Below are positions 1-6,377 of a DNA stretch of 7,296 nucleotides, piece by piece. Position 1 is the stretch's first letter, and every line of letters begins with the position of its first letter. The DNA is from Micrococcaceae bacterium. Its GTDB lineage: Bacteria; Actinomycetota; Actinomycetes; Actinomycetales; Micrococcaceae. Location of the stretch: assembly GCA_003486025.1 (NCBI GenBank), contig DNHA01000068.1, forward strand, positions 11,237 to 18,532, read 5' to 3'. The notes below the pieces were generated by a model. It was not told the DNA's origin. It ran no database searches and was given only the letters and a program-made list of their open reading frames with translations. The position numbers and the translations under genes are program-made.

Positions 1-213
1 GGTTACGCGCAGAGTCCCATCAAATTTCCACGTCGCTCGCGGTGCATCAGAACCGATATCCCGGGGAACCTCTACAGTCATATCAACCAACGTGTAGTTG
101 ACCGCTGCCCCTCGACCCGTTAGATAGGACCATAGCTGCTGTCCAAGGTCCGACCAGTCGCCAATCTGCAAATCTTCTGGGGGCGCTTGCTTCCCAGTCT
201 CAAGATTTTCCAT
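1..213 (-). CDS. Hypothetical protein, N-terminal 71 codons (runs off left edge)
   Basis: An open frame runs from an ATG at 213-211 to the left edge of the window without a stop, giving 71 residues. The protein starts MENLETGKQAPPEDLQIGDW and ends in a segment rich in beta-forming residues (VNYTLVDMTVEVP, then WKFDGTLRVT). It has no signal peptide or membrane segment in the visible part and looks soluble and acidic. The start is supported by a purine-rich Shine-Dalgarno (AGAGGA, reading the minus strand at 230-225) 11 bases upstream, and by an AT-rich region upstream that could hold a promoter. I do not recognise the family and assign no function. The gene is separated from the rest of the window by about 1.4 kb without an intact gene, so it is probably unrelated to the biosynthetic operon. 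Confidence 0.7.
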   Translation of the reverse strand, partial: MENLETGKQAPPEDLQIGDWSDLGQQLWSYLTGRGAAVNYTLVDMTVEVPRDIGSDAPRATWKFDGTLRVT

Positions 214-289
214 GCTTTTCACATTCCTCTCATTTGGTAAGGCTTTGCACCACACAAACCCTTGTGACTCAGATTACATTTGGCATGCG

Positions 290-318
290 TCTATGTAAAT
301 GATTAAACTTCTGGTCAA
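290..318 (-). promoter_or_regulatory. Candidate sigma-70-type promoter for the 1-213 gene
   Basis: Reading the minus strand, TTGACC (318-313) is followed after 17 bases by CATAGA (295-290). The -35 is close to consensus and the -10 is poor (three of six). It would give a leader of roughly 70 bases before the ATG at 213. The surroundings are AT-rich compared with the rest of the window. This is a pattern match only. Confidence 0.3.
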
Positions 319-402
319 ATTCGACTTTGCTAATGAATGAACGCAACACCCATCATCCCCAGACGGCAGGTGCGCATAGTTTCCTCAGCTAGGCTTCTGA
401 TA

Positions 403-419
403 CAGCGCATTATGCGCTG
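403..419. repeat. Perfect 17-base palindrome CAGCGCAT-T-ATGCGCTG
   Basis: Two 8-base arms are perfectly complementary around a single central T. The size and symmetry fit a dimeric regulator's operator or a recombinase site better than a transcription terminator: there is no T-run, and a 1-base loop cannot form as drawn. It lies in a stretch without a gene, about 230 bases left of the transposon-like end at 649. No nearby start codon clearly belongs to it. The rest of 214-648 holds only the candidate promoter above, and I see no supportable gene on either strand. Confidence 0.4.
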
Positions 420-648
420 CAGTCTGATGCTAGTAAGCGCTCACCCATTATGGAGTGGTCTTGAAGCCGCAGGGTCCCTGGCAAGTGGCCACCACGAAGA
501 TTTGAGCGCTGAGCCGTGGCTTCGGTACTCCAAAGTTAAGCGGGAACCTTCTGCGATTTTCCTGCAACTCCAGAATTCCAATAGAACTCATGTGCCACCT
601 GACCGTGGGCAGGGCTGAACCACCAGCGGTTAGCGCTATCTCCTGCCT

Positions 649-686
649 GGGGTCGTCTCAGAGAACGACAATCGTGCAGGAAGAGT
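649..686 (+). mobile_element. Putative Tn3-family terminal inverted repeat (one end only)
   Basis: The sequence starting GGGGTCGTCTCAGAGAACG matches, from memory, the outer half of Tn21-type Tn3-family terminal repeats, which begin GGGGTCGTCTCAGAAAACG; the similarity fades over the inner half. Tn3-family ends are usually 38 bp with GGGG outermost, so in this orientation the element would extend rightward. The decayed serine recombinase that starts about 110 bases further right fits that reading. I found no matching opposite end (an outward CCCC preceded by the complementary repeat) and no target duplication of TGCCT, the five bases left of the GGGG. It is therefore at best a solitary remnant. 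Confidence 0.45.
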
Positions 687-790
687 GAGTCCGGACCGAT
701 AGTCGTTCGACTTCCGCTTTCTGCTCAAATCGAGTCGGACTCCTTCCCGTAGCAGTAATCCAGGGGTCTCCAATTCACTGGCTCACTCGC

Positions 791-1256
791 GTGATTAACA
801 TTTCGATCGGTACTCACAGGTGTCCACCGACGAGCAAGATCTCTTTGCCCAGCGTGATGCCTACGCAGTGCTTGTCGGGGAGACCACCTGCAACTTTGAT
901 GATCAGGGCTAACCGGGGGAACATTCATCGTGGCCGCCCGAAAACTGCTGACAAAACTTGTCAGCCGGGAACTCACACTCAATATTGGTGGCTGCGTCCA
1001 TGGCCGCACAGTGCCAAGGCCATTGCGGCGGGGAACGCGAATTGGTTTTGTCTGGGGTCCTTGTGCGTGGAAAACGGTCTCGCTGAATGTAATCGGGAGC
1101 ATGCAAGATGCCACGACGGGCCGGTTATTCAACCCCAGTCTCAATCGGGTGCAGCTGGAAAGATCAAGACCCGCACGAAACTTGCGTGCAACGGCTCAGG
1201 ATGGCGAACGGGCATCACTGAATGCCGAGCGAATTGCCCTTCTGGAACCATGCTGA
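791..1256 (+). pseudogene. Decayed serine recombinase (resolvase/DNA invertase family)
   Basis: Three pieces of a small serine recombinase appear in order on the plus strand but in different frames. First, 811-861 reads YSQVSTDEQDLFAQRDA, matching the N-terminal Y-x-R-V-S-T-x-x-Q block that carries the catalytic Ser. A missing base just before it separates it from the in-frame INISIG that would complete the usual IGY start. This frame stops at TAA 910-912, although in the next frame the bases there still read GLTG, as expected after DHG. Second, 948-1004 reads LTKLVSRELTLNIGGCVHG, like the usual LTA-x-x-V-x-L-x-x-GGSVHD region. Third, 1119-1133 reads GRLFN, like GRLLFN. The K-L-D-R-L-x-R block is absent, spacing between the last two pieces is too long, and no helix-turn-helix end is recognisable. 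No active protein can be made. Such enzymes resolve or invert DNA, typically for Tn3-type transposons, which agrees with the terminal repeat at 649. Confidence 0.45.
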
Positions 1257-1676
1257 GGCCTCGGCTAACGCTGGCGAATCGAGGATTCTACTTCGTTGCT
1301 CCGTCCGGCCGCGACGTCAGCTACCTGCTATTCGAAGCCGATAGCCTACAGAACCACTCTGAGGCTGCTGACCTGAGGCTCCACGGCGTTCAACGGATTC
1401 GCACCATCGACCTCCTGACGATACGCGCAGTCGGTGTGCACGGACATCTCGACGAGCTCCGGAGCCAAGAGCCGACCGTTGTTCGCATCGTTTGCAGCTC
1501 GAACATGGGGAAATCCTTTCTGCACGGCCGACGAATGCGTTGGCGCCGGCCAACTGGTTCAGTATGGTGCCAACAGGCACGTCCGCTGCCTGTGTTGCTA
1601 GCAGGTGTCTTGAACGCGCGGTGCTCAAACCGGCTCCGAAAATCGACCAGTCTAACCATCTCCAGCCTGAATCACT
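1257..1676. other. Gene-poor stretch between the recombinase relic and the VOC gene
   Basis: No supportable gene is present on either strand. Overlapping open frames exist in several phases, but their translations are rich in Arg, Ser and Cys, lack ribosome binding sites and resemble no family I recognise, as expected for chance frames in GC-rich DNA. I found no second transposon end, tRNA, terminator or repeat array here. It may be further decayed transposon or host sequence. Confidence 0.4.
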
Positions 1677-2084
1677 CTAGTTTGCGCGTTCGGCATCGCT
1701 GCGCAGGATGCAAAACTCGTTGCCTTCCGGATCGGCAAGTACCACCCATCCGGTTCCATCCGGATTACGCAGATCTTCAACTTCCTTTGCTCCCAAAACC
1801 AGCAACCGAACCAACTCCTCGTCGCGAGTGCCCTGCGCCGGTTTCAAGTCAAGATGCACACGGTTTTTGAGCTGTTTGGCGTTAGATACCTCAATGAACA
1901 GCAAGCGTTGCGTCCCGTCAGCGGAGAAGATCAGGCATTCCACCTCCCCAGCACGGTTCGGAGCTTCCGGGTCCTCATGGAAATCAAGAACTTCGCCCCA
2001 GAATACCGATTGGGCGAATGCATCAATGCTGTCAAAAGTCGTATGAGAGATTAGCGACGTCATGGGCTTCAGACGAACGCCCAT
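1677..2084 (-). CDS. VOC-superfamily (glyoxalase-like domain) protein
   Basis: The product has 135 residues and a single glyoxalase/bleomycin-resistance-type domain. VOC proteins pair beta-alpha-beta-beta-beta modules to form a metal or ligand pocket, acting as lyases, dioxygenases or antibiotic-binding proteins. Visible marks are the opening SHTTFDSIDAFAQSVFWGEVL, which is the small-molecule 'F/W-W-x-x-x-L' helix, then RLLFIEV, NRVHLDLKP with the typical metal-position His, and the closing block WVVLADPEGNEFCIL with its D-P-x-G-N-E-F-C signature. No signal peptide is seen. The ATG at 2084 is chosen because GGTGA sits four bases upstream. An ATG at 2063 (giving MTSLISH) is an equally plausible start and is where the conserved domain begins. 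The gene lies 65 bases downstream of the biosynthetic operon on the same strand and could receive read-through, but the family is too general to place it in the pathway. The substrate is unknown. Confidence 0.88.
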   Translation of the reverse strand: MGVRLKPMTSLISHTTFDSIDAFAQSVFWGEVLDFHEDPEAPNRAGEVECLIFSADGTQRLLFIEVSNAKQLKNRVHLDLKPAQGTRDEELVRLLVLGAKEVEDLRNPDGTGWVVLADPEGNEFCILRSDAERAN

Positions 2085-2149
2085 CAAGTCACCGGTCTAT
2101 GGGCCGCGGCGGCCACACGTTGCCTCAGCATCGACAAGCCAGTGCAGTT

Positions 2150-3571
2150 TTACCTCGATAGCATTTTAGTGCGCTCCTTGTCGCCAATGTCTTGCGTCCA
2201 TTGCTGGTTATCCCAGCAAAGATTGCGTGCCAATGGCAACTGATGGGATCCGCTTTCGATGATGTGCATGAGATATCCACCGGTGTTGGGAAATGCCACG
2301 AGGTCTCCTGCGGCCACGCCCTGCGGAAACTCGAAACGACGCCGCAGGATCAACTCTTCCTCAATGCAATAGGCCCCCACCAAAAACGCGCTAAGCGCCG
2401 CCCGCTCGCTTCGTGGAGCGCCTGTTTGAATGAGCAACGGATCCACCAGGAAGTCGGCCGACGTTGAACGGCACTGGGTTCTGTTCATATGCAGACCCAC
2501 CAACGGGAGTCCATCGCTGCGGGTCTTGACGAAAGCCACCTGGGCAAGCGTCAGTCCGCAACCGTCCAGCAGCGTCCGCCCGGGTTCGCAGCGCAGTTGA
2601 ATGCCGCGTCGCTTGAGCATCTGCGCTACAGATTCGTGTTCGCCTTCTGGATGGCTTGCAAGAATTTGATTCAGCCATTCTCCACGGATCAATTTCTGGT
2701 GGTACGGGTACACCGAGCCGCTTGGCTCGGTTCCCGTGGCGCCCAACCTATCGGATTTCCATGTCAAGGACTCATCCCCGGTGGGCAACGCGGCAAGATC
2801 CTCCCAAAAACCAGTCCATTGCGAGGCATCATCCAGATAGGACATCGGGATTCCGCCACCCATGTCCACGAATTCCGGGGCATGGCCCAAATCCCGCAAC
2901 GCATCAATGAGCCGCAAGGCTTCGGCCAGGACCAATGCCCGCTGCTCGGCGCTGTACCCATTGAGGTGGAAATGGATGCCACACACTTCCAAGCCCGCGG
3001 TTCGTTCCGCAGAGCCAAGAAACTGAAGCCACTGCTCCGCACGGAGCCCGAAACGTGTGGGAGCAATCCTTGGATTTGAGGAGGCGAGGCGCAGCGCGAC
3101 CCGCACCCGGCGACCGGACTGCGCCGCAATATCCAGCAGATCCAGCGCCTCGTCAACATTGTCCAGGCTCAGCACCACGTCATTGTCCACCGCTAATTTG
3201 AGCAGTTCCGATGACTTCACCGCAGCGGTGACAATCAGCAGGTCTGCTGGTACTCCACGTTTCAGGCATTGCTCGAGTTCGTGGAAACTCGCCACGTCGA
3301 CGCCGCACCCCTCCGTCGCTGCATGGTCGATGGCCCCGAGGGTCTTATTTGCCTTGCGCGCTAGATAGATCTGGAAATCGGTTTCGTGTTCGGCCGCGGC
3401 TTTTCGTAGCTCTCCGATATTTCGGCTCATCGGTGCGAAATCGTGCAGGTTCAACGGCGAGCCATGTTCTTCAATCAATTCTTGGCAGAGGACCGGATCC
3501 GCCAAGAGGTCTTCCATCCACGGTTCCAGGCGCGCGGTGAGCTGGGCAGTTCCGTACATCAGCGGTGGCAT
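2150..3571 (-). CDS. Y4yA-family PLP-dependent decarboxylase (fold type III, LysA/SbnH-like)
   Basis: This is a 473-residue cytosolic enzyme of the alanine-racemase-fold decarboxylases (diaminopimelate, ornithine, SbnH). In order, it shows YLARKANKT (residues 69-77) with Lys73 as the PLP Schiff-base Lys; a His-rich strand IHFHLNG (199-205); the phosphate-binding loop DMGGGIP (236-242); CEPGRTLLDGCG (328-339); and the C-terminal YCIEEELI (401-408), where Cys402 occupies the position of the CESxD Cys. PNTGGYLMHIIES follows near the end. Residues of roughly 260-300 look like an insertion absent from plain LysA. The ATG at 3571 was chosen over a longer in-frame frame because it overlaps the preceding stop in TGATG, and homology begins there. 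As the last gene of the operon it probably acts late, decarboxylating an amino acid or a conjugate, as SbnH does on a citryl-diaminopropionate intermediate. The substrate is inferred, and a lysine-biosynthesis role is less likely given the neighbours. Confidence 0.9.
   Translation of the reverse strand: MPPLMYGTAQLTARLEPWMEDLLADPVLCQELIEEHGSPLNLHDFAPMSRNIGELRKAAAEHETDFQIYLARKANKTLGAIDHAATEGCGVDVASFHELEQCLKRGVPADLLIVTAAVKSSELLKLAVDNDVVLSLDNVDEALDLLDIAAQSGRRVRVALRLASSNPRIAPTRFGLRAEQWLQFLGSAERTAGLEVCGIHFHLNGYSAEQRALVLAEALRLIDALRDLGHAPEFVDMGGGIPMSYLDDASQWTGFWEDLAALPTGDESLTWKSDRLGATGTEPSGSVYPYHQKLIRGEWLNQILASHPEGEHESVAQMLKRRGIQLRCEPGRTLLDGCGLTLAQVAFVKTRSDGLPLVGLHMNRTQCRSTSADFLVDPLLIQTGAPRSERAALSAFLVGAYCIEEELILRRRFEFPQGVAAGDLVAFPNTGGYLMHIIESGSHQLPLARNLCWDNQQWTQDIGDKERTKMLSR
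2712..2731. repeat. Inverted repeat inside the decarboxylase gene (8-base arms, 4-base loop)
   Basis: ACCGAGCC and GGCTCGGT flank GCTT and would form a stable GC-rich hairpin in the mRNA. On the coding strand it encodes the Glu-Pro-Ser-Gly region near residue 280, inside the apparent insertion of the enzyme. No T-run follows on either strand, so it is not a terminator. It may be chance. Confidence 0.4.
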
Positions 3572-5172
3572 CAATGAGCTACTTTCTGGCTTTCGGTGGT
3601 GACTTTTTGTGCAATTCTTTGGGCCCAACCCCGGTACTCCGGGTGCAGGCTTCGGTTCAGGGTGTCGTGCCCAAGTGTGGGGTCCTCGGTGGGTCTGCCC
3701 AAGGCGGCTAGCGACTCGTTGCGTTCTCCGCGCACATTCAGGCACGTGCCGTCGGTATCCGTCAATAATCCGCGTTCCCCCGAGCGGATCAGAACCTCGC
3801 CGTGGGCAAGCAAACCGTTGAACAAGGTGCTTGCTGGGTGTCCATCCGGCGCCGGCCCGGCGAGCACTCCTGCCGGCGCGGTCACGGCATCGATGAACAC
3901 GGCACCGGCTTCAACCGGCTTATTAAAGGGTGCTTGGTTGAGCAATCCTGCATCGAACAGAGCCAACAGCTTAAACGCGGTGGGCTCGGGTGGGCCGAAG
4001 GCCATGCGTTCCAGGTTTGCGGCCAAGCAGCTGAAATGTTCACGCTCCCCTGTCCGCCAGGGGATTCTTGCTAGCGCGCTAACCAGCTGGGCATAAACCC
4101 CGGACCAGACGATAGCCCAGACCCATTCGTGGGTGGGAGTTTCCAAACCGTGGTTTGCACGCAAACTCCTGCGCAGCTGTTCGGCCGGGCCGCCCAGAGT
4201 TTGCATGTGCTCTGAGCACCCCGTCTGCAGGGTTTCCCACAAAGACTTCTTGCTGGCGGGAACCCCGCTGAGTTCCGCACAGTCTTTGGCACAGGCAAGC
4301 AGGATCTGCCACAACACGTTCACCTCGTGGGTAGCCCCATCGGTGGTGCCCCACAGAAGTACTTTCTCCTTATAGGCTTCAAGAGTGCTTTGCAGGTTCG
4401 CCGGAACACTTTGAGGCTTTGGACTCATAGGAATGTTATTCCGAGAGGTCATGGTGATTCGTTCTGGCTCATCCCCGCTAGGCAGATAACGCAGGCCCGG
4501 CAGACCGTTCGTTGTTTGGGCCGCCCAGGTTCCACCACGTCCCTCGGTCAGGGACAGGACTACGTCATAGGCGGTGAGCGCCGCTCCCCTGATAAGCACG
4601 TTGCTTCCCGCCGGCACCCCGTCCACATTGTTTGTCCCGCGTTCTACAGTGAGCCCGGCTGCTGCAAGTGAACCTTCCGGAGAATTCTCTGCCCGGTAAC
4701 CGGCAAGCCCGTGCCCAGTGACGATCACTACCTCGTCATAGAGTTCACTACCTCGTTGTGTGGTGACCTCCCAGTACGAGCCGCTACGCACCAAGTTGCC
4801 GACGGCCGAACTTCGGTGGGCTATCTGCAGATTGCCCTGCTTCTTTAGACGTTCAAACTGCTCCCTCAGATACTCACCGACCAGCGCTCGTGGTGGATAT
4901 GTATCCTCCTGCGCGCGAGAGCTATCCGCGCTCCTCCACTGGTTGAAAGTCTGCGGACACAGGCTGGAAGAGGCATCAATAATGCGCGCGTTGACGTTCA
5001 GCTTGAGTTCCCGTGGCTGCTCGGTATTCCAGACTCGTCCGGCACCGGGTGAATAGGGGTCATAAACATCAACCTGAACCGCCTGGGCAATTTGCTCGTC
5101 AAGGCAGTCGTTGAGCTCTAACAAAGCAAACAGGCATTTCGGGCCGCCGCCAATCATGGCTATGCGGGTCAT
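3571..5172 (-). CDS. FAD/NAD(P)-binding protein (FAD-NAD(P)-binding domain family)
   Basis: This is a 533-residue cytosolic flavoprotein-like protein. The N-terminus, RIAMIGGGPKCLFALLEL (residues 3-20), is a Rossmann dinucleotide-binding fold with GxGxxG-type loop, but the last Gly is Cys13. Next come VDVYDPYSPGAGRVW (34-48) and QPRELKLNVNA (52-62), blocks typical of the Pfam 'FAD-NAD(P)-binding' family, and YPPRALVGEYLREQFERL (92-109). VVIVTGHG (148-155) is the usual strand before the dinucleotide exit, and VLIRGAALTAYDVVLSLT (192-209) a second nucleotide-binding strand-helix. The C-terminal half is largely helical and unassigned. The start ATG overlaps the previous stop as ATGA, with a purine-rich GAAGAG 11 bases upstream. 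By context it supplies a redox step, for example oxidation or N-hydroxylation of the precursor made with its neighbours. The reaction is unknown and the family itself is poorly characterised. Confidence 0.87.
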   Translation of the reverse strand: MTRIAMIGGGPKCLFALLELNDCLDEQIAQAVQVDVYDPYSPGAGRVWNTEQPRELKLNVNARIIDASSSLCPQTFNQWRSADSSRAQEDTYPPRALVGEYLREQFERLKKQGNLQIAHRSSAVGNLVRSGSYWEVTTQRGSELYDEVVIVTGHGLAGYRAENSPEGSLAAAGLTVERGTNNVDGVPAGSNVLIRGAALTAYDVVLSLTEGRGGTWAAQTTNGLPGLRYLPSGDEPERITMTSRNNIPMSPKPQSVPANLQSTLEAYKEKVLLWGTTDGATHEVNVLWQILLACAKDCAELSGVPASKKSLWETLQTGCSEHMQTLGGPAEQLRRSLRANHGLETPTHEWVWAIVWSGVYAQLVSALARIPWRTGEREHFSCLAANLERMAFGPPEPTAFKLLALFDAGLLNQAPFNKPVEAGAVFIDAVTAPAGVLAGPAPDGHPASTLFNGLLAHGEVLIRSGERGLLTDTDGTCLNVRGERNESLAALGRPTEDPTLGHDTLNRSLHPEYRGWAQRIAQKVTTESQKVAH

Positions 5173-6161
5173 GGAGCCGAAAGCTCTTCTCGCTGCAGAG
5201 CCTCTACGCTGTCTGGTTCTTCACCCAGTTGTTCGCGAACCCAGTCGTCGTTGTACACGCTATGCAGGTATGGAACCCCCGAATCATGAACCAAGAAGGC
5301 AATGCGTGATCCTTGGGGAATTTCCGGGAGTAGCTGCCCAATGGCGGAGACTATTGCCCCGGTGGATGCGCCGGCAAGAATTCCTTCACGGCGGGCAAGC
5401 GTCCGACAGCCACGCACCATGTCGATTTCCGGGATCCGGAACACCCGATCTGGCTTCGCCTGCAATGCCAGCTCCGGAACAATTCCTGCGCCCAGACCGG
5501 GCAAACGCCTGTTTCCGGATTCGCCACCGAATAGCACCGAGCCCATGGCATCCACAGCAATGAGCTTCGTCGAAAGTCCGTGCTCGCGCACATAGTTTTG
5601 GCATCCTAGAATTGTGCCGGTAGTGCTGGTGGCGACAAATAACATGTCCAGGCGGCCATCTACCGCCTCCATGATCTCCGGCATCGTAGAGGAAAAATGT
5701 GCTGCAGGATTGTGCGGTGAACCGTACTGGTTCGTAGTGACGGAACCAGGGTTCTCGGCCAACAGTTGCGCAACCCGTTGCCGGCGAGCTGCGAGCTTGT
5801 TGCCGTCCGGCTGGTTGACCACCAGATCAACCGTGGCACCGTAGGCACGCATGATGTCCAACGCAGACTTGTTCGCGTTCTCATCGACTACCGCCACAAA
5901 TTTGATGCCGCGAACTACGCATTGCCGGGACAGGGCAATGCCTAGATTTCCTGAGGTTGATTCAATGACCATTCCGCCCGGTTGCAACTGCCCCGATTGC
6001 ATAAAGGAATCGATCAGGCTTCCTGCCGTGCGTTCCTTGGTGCTTCCGGAAAGCTGCAGTAAATCCAGCTTGGCAAAAATCTCAATACCTGGTGCATCAA
6101 ACAGCCTGTCCAGCTTCACCGTTGGTGAGTTGAAAGGGCTCAGGGTTCCAACACTATCCAT
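5169..6161 (-). CDS. PLP-dependent cysteine synthase family protein, SbnA-like
   Basis: This is a 330-residue fold-type II PLP enzyme. In order, it has SGSTKERTAG, with Lys42 as the Schiff-base Lys in place of the usual GGSxKDR; ESTSGNLG (67-74), the substrate-carboxylate loop; NQY (144-146); STTGT (179-183), which binds the PLP phosphate; GNRRLPGLG (216-224); and AGASTGA (263-269). From memory, these blocks follow Staphylococcus SbnA more closely than housekeeping CysK, including the Tyr and Ser reported as important for SbnA substrate choice. SbnA joins O-phosphoserine and glutamate on the way to L-2,3-diaminopropionate. That reaction is a hypothesis here, and a plain cysteine synthase or a related beta-replacement enzyme remains possible. 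The frame is open to 6305, but ATG 6161 is preferred: GAGAA lies six bases upstream, the protein then starts at MDSVG like its relatives, and the longer version would run through the operator-like repeat. It is the first gene of the operon. Confidence 0.9.
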   Translation of the reverse strand: MDSVGTLSPFNSPTVKLDRLFDAPGIEIFAKLDLLQLSGSTKERTAGSLIDSFMQSGQLQPGGMVIESTSGNLGIALSRQCVVRGIKFVAVVDENANKSALDIMRAYGATVDLVVNQPDGNKLAARRQRVAQLLAENPGSVTTNQYGSPHNPAAHFSSTMPEIMEAVDGRLDMLFVATSTTGTILGCQNYVREHGLSTKLIAVDAMGSVLFGGESGNRRLPGLGAGIVPELALQAKPDRVFRIPEIDMVRGCRTLARREGILAGASTGAIVSAIGQLLPEIPQGSRIAFLVHDSGVPYLHSVYNDDWVREQLGEEPDSVEALQREELSAP

Positions 6162-6167
6162 GATCAT

Positions 6168-6172
6168 TTCTC
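6168..6172 (-). promoter_or_regulatory. Weak ribosome binding site deciding the SbnA-like start
   Basis: GAGAA on the minus strand lies six bases before the ATG at 6161. The two alternative ATGs just upstream (6176, 6167) have no purine run at a workable distance, so this site decides the start. It is weak, which together with the upstream hairpin suggests modest or regulated initiation. Confidence 0.45.
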
Positions 6173-6223
6173 GCATTCGTGCGTTGGCAAATTCAGCTGG
6201 CTTGTACTTCTTCCGTTGAGTTC

Positions 6224-6237
6224 GAGGACAAGTCCTC
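6224..6237. repeat. Perfect inverted repeat GAGGAC-AA-GTCCTC in the operon leader
   Basis: Six-base arms surround two bases. In the minus-strand transcript, one arm overlaps a strong Shine-Dalgarno-like run (GAGGAGG, 6239-6233), so the hairpin would hide it. That run has no start codon at a usual distance: the first ATG is 57 bases further on. It may be a DNA-level operator, an RNA element, or chance. Confidence 0.4.
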
Positions 6238-6248
6238 CTCACTCCATT

Positions 6249-6270
6249 TTTCGCAATTCTAAGTGCGAAA
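6249..6270 (-). promoter_or_regulatory. Operator-like inverted repeat over a -10 box of the biosynthetic operon
   Basis: TTTCGCA (6249-6255) and TGCGAAA (6264-6270) form a perfect 7-base inverted repeat around eight bases. On the minus strand the spacer contains TAGAAT (6261-6256), five of six matches to a -10 box and the best in the divergent region, giving a predicted leader of about 90 bases before ATG 6161. No good -35 is seen 16-18 bases upstream. A dimeric repressor bound here would block the promoter. It does not resemble the DtxR/IdeR iron box (TTAGGTTAG-type) or the Zur box that I know, so the regulator is unidentified. None is encoded in the window. Confidence 0.45.
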
Positions 6271-6343
6271 GATCGAGACTGGCTAGGAAATCCATGAAAT
6301 CCCAAGGATTCTTAATTACTGGGCCGAACAGCATATGACGTTA

Positions 6344-6358
6344 CAAAGCCAAGCTTTG
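6344..6358. repeat. Inverted repeat CAAAGC-CAA-GCTTTG upstream of the MFS gene
   Basis: A perfect 6-base inverted repeat with a three-base centre lies about 80 bases before the transporter start. It could be an operator or a small hairpin in a long leader. No T-run follows. No convincing -35/-10 pair for the transporter was found around it. Confidence 0.35.
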
Positions 6359-6377
6359 GGATAGGTCGTGAAAGAAT

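Noticed and set aside
337..618. A 93-codon plus-strand open frame in the left gap
   Set aside because: No recognisable domain, no Shine-Dalgarno before the ATG and no codon pattern like the real genes.
214..1676. CRISPR array, tRNA or attachment site in the gene-poor left region
   Set aside because: No regularly spaced repeats, cloverleaf or duplicated tRNA end could be found by eye.
791..1870. A 359-codon plus-strand open frame across the gap and into the VOC gene
   Set aside because: It has no ribosome binding site, its composition is Arg/Ser/Cys-rich, it crosses the frame-broken recombinase in the wrong phase and it overlaps the well-supported VOC gene antisense. It is a chance frame.
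2102..2114. GGCCGC-G-GCGGCC as a terminator for the biosynthetic operon
   Set aside because: The arms nearly touch, leaving no proper loop, and no T-run follows on the minus strand. I see no convincing terminator between the decarboxylase and VOC genes.
2150..3571. Housekeeping lysA (diaminopimelate decarboxylase)
   Set aside because: The CESxD block is altered, the protein is longer than usual, and the neighbours are not lysine or arginyl-tRNA synthetase genes.
3572..3745. A 58-codon N-terminal extension of the decarboxylase
   Set aside because: It lies inside the flavoprotein gene, is Pro/Arg/Lys-rich and unlike the family. The ATG at 3571 overlapping the stop is the natural start.
6249..6270. 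Iron box (DtxR/IdeR) or Zur box in the divergent promoter
   Set aside because: Neither the TTAGGTTAG-type nor the TGAAAAT-type half-site occurs there, so metal control by these regulators is not supported by sequence.
6162..6305. A 48-codon N-terminal extension of the SbnA-like protein
   Set aside because: It is basic and low-complexity with no family similarity, and it would place the -10 box and operator-like repeat inside coding sequence.
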